From an uncultured Kordiimonas sp. (lineage in GTDB: Bacteria > Pseudomonadota > Alphaproteobacteria > Sphingomonadales > Kordiimonadaceae): a stretch of DNA of 64,000 nucleotides. The translations under genes were made by a program, and so were the position numbers. Shown here one piece after another: positions 62,280 to 64,000 of this stretch (within the stretch, counting starts at the first letter, position 1; every line of letters starts with the position of its first letter). The stretch is from positions 62,001 through 126,000 of the forward strand of contig CANNEK010000001.1 in NCBI GenBank assembly GCA_947503625.1, in the 5' to 3' direction. The notes beneath the pieces are model-generated. The model was given only the letters and a program-made list of their open reading frames with translations, did no database searches and was not told the origin of the DNA.

Positions 62280-64000
62280 ATGAAAAATTACCTGAAAACG
62301 AGTGTAGCGACATGCGCCTTGATTATTGCCGGAGTTAACAACCAGGCTTTTGCGCAAGACGACCAACTAGGCGATGATGAATTCGCGCTTGAAGAGATTG
62401 TGGTCACCGCGCGCGGCCGCGAAGAGACACTGCAGTCAGCGCCGCTGTCGGTTTCAGTCCTTAGCAAACAAACGATTGAAGATGCCAGGGTCAACCGCGT
62501 GGACGACTTTATTGCATTAACCTCGGGTATCACGATCGCGAACTCACAGGACGCCGGGACAAACTTCATAACCATTCGTGGCATGTCGCAAACCAGAAAT
62601 GGAGAACCACCTGTCGCTGTGGTTGTCGACGGCGTATTACAGGTAAATTCGAGAACCTTTGATCAGACCTTGTTTGACGTTGAAAACATTCAGGTTCTCA
62701 GGGGCCCACAAGGCGCAAGATATGGCCGGAACGCCACAGGTGGTGCCATTATCATCAACACAGTTGGGCCATCCGAGGATTTTGAAGGGTACGTGCGGGC
62801 CGGTATTGGTCGCGGTGAAGAATATAGCTTCGAAGGCTCTATTTCAGGCCCTATTGCTGAAGATACCTTGTCCTATCGCCTGTCGGCAAGCTACACCAAC
62901 CGCGACGGTGTTTTCGAAAACTTCGTGCTTGACGAAAATGTCGACTATTTTGAAGACGTCACCGTACGCGGGCACTTGCGCTGGACACCGACCTCCAACT
63001 TTTCTGCCGATGCAAGGGTGAATATTATCAGGACCGATGCCGGCTCGCTGAATTTCTCCTACCAGGCAGCCATTGTTGACCCTGTAACCGGCCTCCCCAG
63101 TTTTGATTTTACCATTGCCGACGCAGACCTCGTTGAGCGTAATTTTTCCGCCAATAACCTTGGACTTGACGGCAGGGATGTCACTCAATTCTCGCTTCGG
63201 ATGAATTATCAGGCTGGTTGGGGTGAGTTTTCATCGGTGACGAGTTATGACAACATTACGCAAAGTACCGGAAGTGATCAGTTCCCATACACAGCCGCCA
63301 CCAGTGTTACCTTTGGTGCGTTCCCGTTTTTCGACGGAACCCAGTCGCAATTCTTCGATATTGAGGCCTTCAGTCAGGAGTTTAGGTTCACCTCCAATAG
63401 CGACCAGCGCCTTCGCTGGATGGCAGGTGGCTACCTGCTGCTGACGGATCGTTTCGTATCGTCGTCTATTGCAAATGATCTGGGGCAGGGGCTGACAAGA
63501 GTAAGGCGTGACCCCATATCTCCGGCATCCAGCCCACTGACCTCTTTCATTGCTGATGACAATGACAACACGGCCTATGCATTTTTCTTCGCTTTGGATT
63601 ATGACATAGTTGAAAATCTGGAGCTTTCTTTTGCCGGTAGATATGACCGCGATGAACGCAAGCAGACTGTGTCACCGGACCAGGGATTGTATGCTGATGG
63701 CGCTGTGATTGCACCGGTAGGATCCGCAGGTGCCGTCAATCGTGCGAACTTTGACAAGTTTCAGCCTAAAGTGAGCTTGCGATACCTCGCCAGCGATGAC
63801 TTCTCACTATACGCCTCTTGGGGTCAGGGCTTCAGAAGCGGTCAGTTCAACCAAAATGGTGTTGGTGCAATCGCTGCCGGTGCCGGCGTTAACGGTGTAA
63901 CGGATCTGCTAGGAAAAGAAACAACCGAGACCTTTGAAGCAGGCTGGAAATCCTCTTTTCTGGATAATCGCATATCACTGAATGGTGCCCTCTATCATAC
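62280..64000 (+). CDS. TonB-dependent outer-membrane receptor (cut by window end)
   Basis: The frame is open from ATG 62280 (TTGGAGGG upstream) to the end of the window, 573 codons with no stop. Signal peptide of about 26 residues ending NQAFAQ. A TonB-box-like segment (EEIVVTARGREE) and plug domain follow: PLSVSVLSKQTIEDA, ITIRGMSQTRNGEPP, VDGVLQV, NIQVLRGPQGARYGRNATGG, then barrel strands. Such receptors import siderophores, vitamins, sugars or hydrophobic compounds; the plug sequence resembles the sphingomonad-type catabolic TonB receptors. Substrate unknown. The C-terminus lies outside. Confidence 0.93.
   Translation, partial: MKNYLKTSVATCALIIAGVNNQAFAQDDQLGDDEFALEEIVVTARGREETLQSAPLSVSVLSKQTIEDARVNRVDDFIALTSGITIANSQDAGTNFITIRGMSQTRNGEPPVAVVVDGVLQVNSRTFDQTLFDVENIQVLRGPQGARYGRNATGGAIIINTVGPSEDFEGYVRAGIGRGEEYSFEGSISGPIAEDTLSYRLSASYTNRDGVFENFVLDENVDYFEDVTVRGHLRWTPTSNFSADARVNIIRTDAGSLNFSYQAAIVDPVTGLPSFDFTIADADLVERNFSANNLGLDGRDVTQFSLRMNYQAGWGEFSSVTSYDNITQSTGSDQFPYTAATSVTFGAFPFFDGTQSQFFDIEAFSQEFRFTSNSDQRLRWMAGGYLLLTDRFVSSSIANDLGQGLTRVRRDPISPASSPLTSFIADDNDNTAYAFFFALDYDIVENLELSFAGRYDRDERKQTVSPDQGLYADGAVIAPVGSAGAVNRANFDKFQPKVSLRYLASDDFSLYASWGQGFRSGQFNQNGVGAIAAGAGVNGVTDLLGKETTETFEAGWKSSFLDNRISLNGALYH

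Overview
The window looks like a chromosomal segment of an alphaproteobacterium. The supporting hallmarks are eno-ftsB-pdhABC gene order, a PDH E1 beta subunit with its own lipoyl domain, an IspDF fusion, a dusB-ntrBC-ntrYX-trkAH-hfq-hflX block, and CtrA-like TTAA-N7-TTAAC boxes in front of chemoreceptor genes. Base composition is close to half GC by eye. An order such as Kordiimonadales is possible, but that is a guess. No tRNA, rRNA, insertion sequence, integrase or CRISPR array was seen. The first gene (enolase) and the last (a TonB-dependent receptor) are cut by the window edges.

Region 1 (1-9.4 kb) holds central metabolism: end of eno, ftsB, then pdhA-pdhB-pdhC-cupin-lpd-lipA (pyruvate dehydrogenase and lipoate synthesis), a DUF3667 membrane protein, a COQ10/RatA START protein and a small charged protein. 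Region 2 (9.4-12.6 kb, minus strand) is ispDF-pgpA-yeiH-pncC, with 4-nt or similar overlaps. Region 3 (12.7-24.9 kb, plus) is the conserved block dusB-ntrB-ntrC, ntrY-ntrX, trkA-trkH, hfq-hflX. Its NtrX lacks the sigma54-contacting GAFTGA loop. Region 4 (24.9-31.2 kb) has assorted genes: ClbS-like, mazG, a GDPD phosphodiesterase, PAP2 phosphatase, nucleotidyltransferase, MipA/OmpV porin-like protein and a saccharopine-dehydrogenase-like reductase.

Region 5 (31.3-48.1 kb) is accessory and rich in signalling. A membrane-anchored winged-helix regulator faces a secreted LamG-like protein across three CTTAA repeats phased at 10 bp. Next come an exported amidohydrolase, an FAD oxidoreductase, a TIR-TM-TPR protein beside a LytS/LytTR two-component pair, a soluble Aer-like PAS protein paired with a soluble chemoreceptor, an M3 peptidase lipoprotein, a NIT-domain chemoreceptor and an alpha/beta hydrolase. 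Region 6 (48.2-57.5 kb) has a cNMP-binding thioredoxin-reductase-like protein without CxxC, an RND pump pair, and a large RTX/cadherin-like protein after a 0.7 kb gene-poor gap.

Region 7 (57.5-64 kb) is the most promising for a new system. A quinone-oxidoreductase-like gene, a MalT-like LAL regulator, a cyclophilin and a TonB-dependent receptor share an inverted-repeat motif, CYACCC-N4-GGGYRG, in each of the three consecutive intergenic regions. In two of these (oxidoreductase/regulator and receptor) the motif belongs to a three-half-site array with an identical 15-nt second spacer. The array has the same orientation relative to the oxidoreductase and receptor genes, which suggests a self-contained LAL-controlled uptake and oxidation regulon with unknown substrate.
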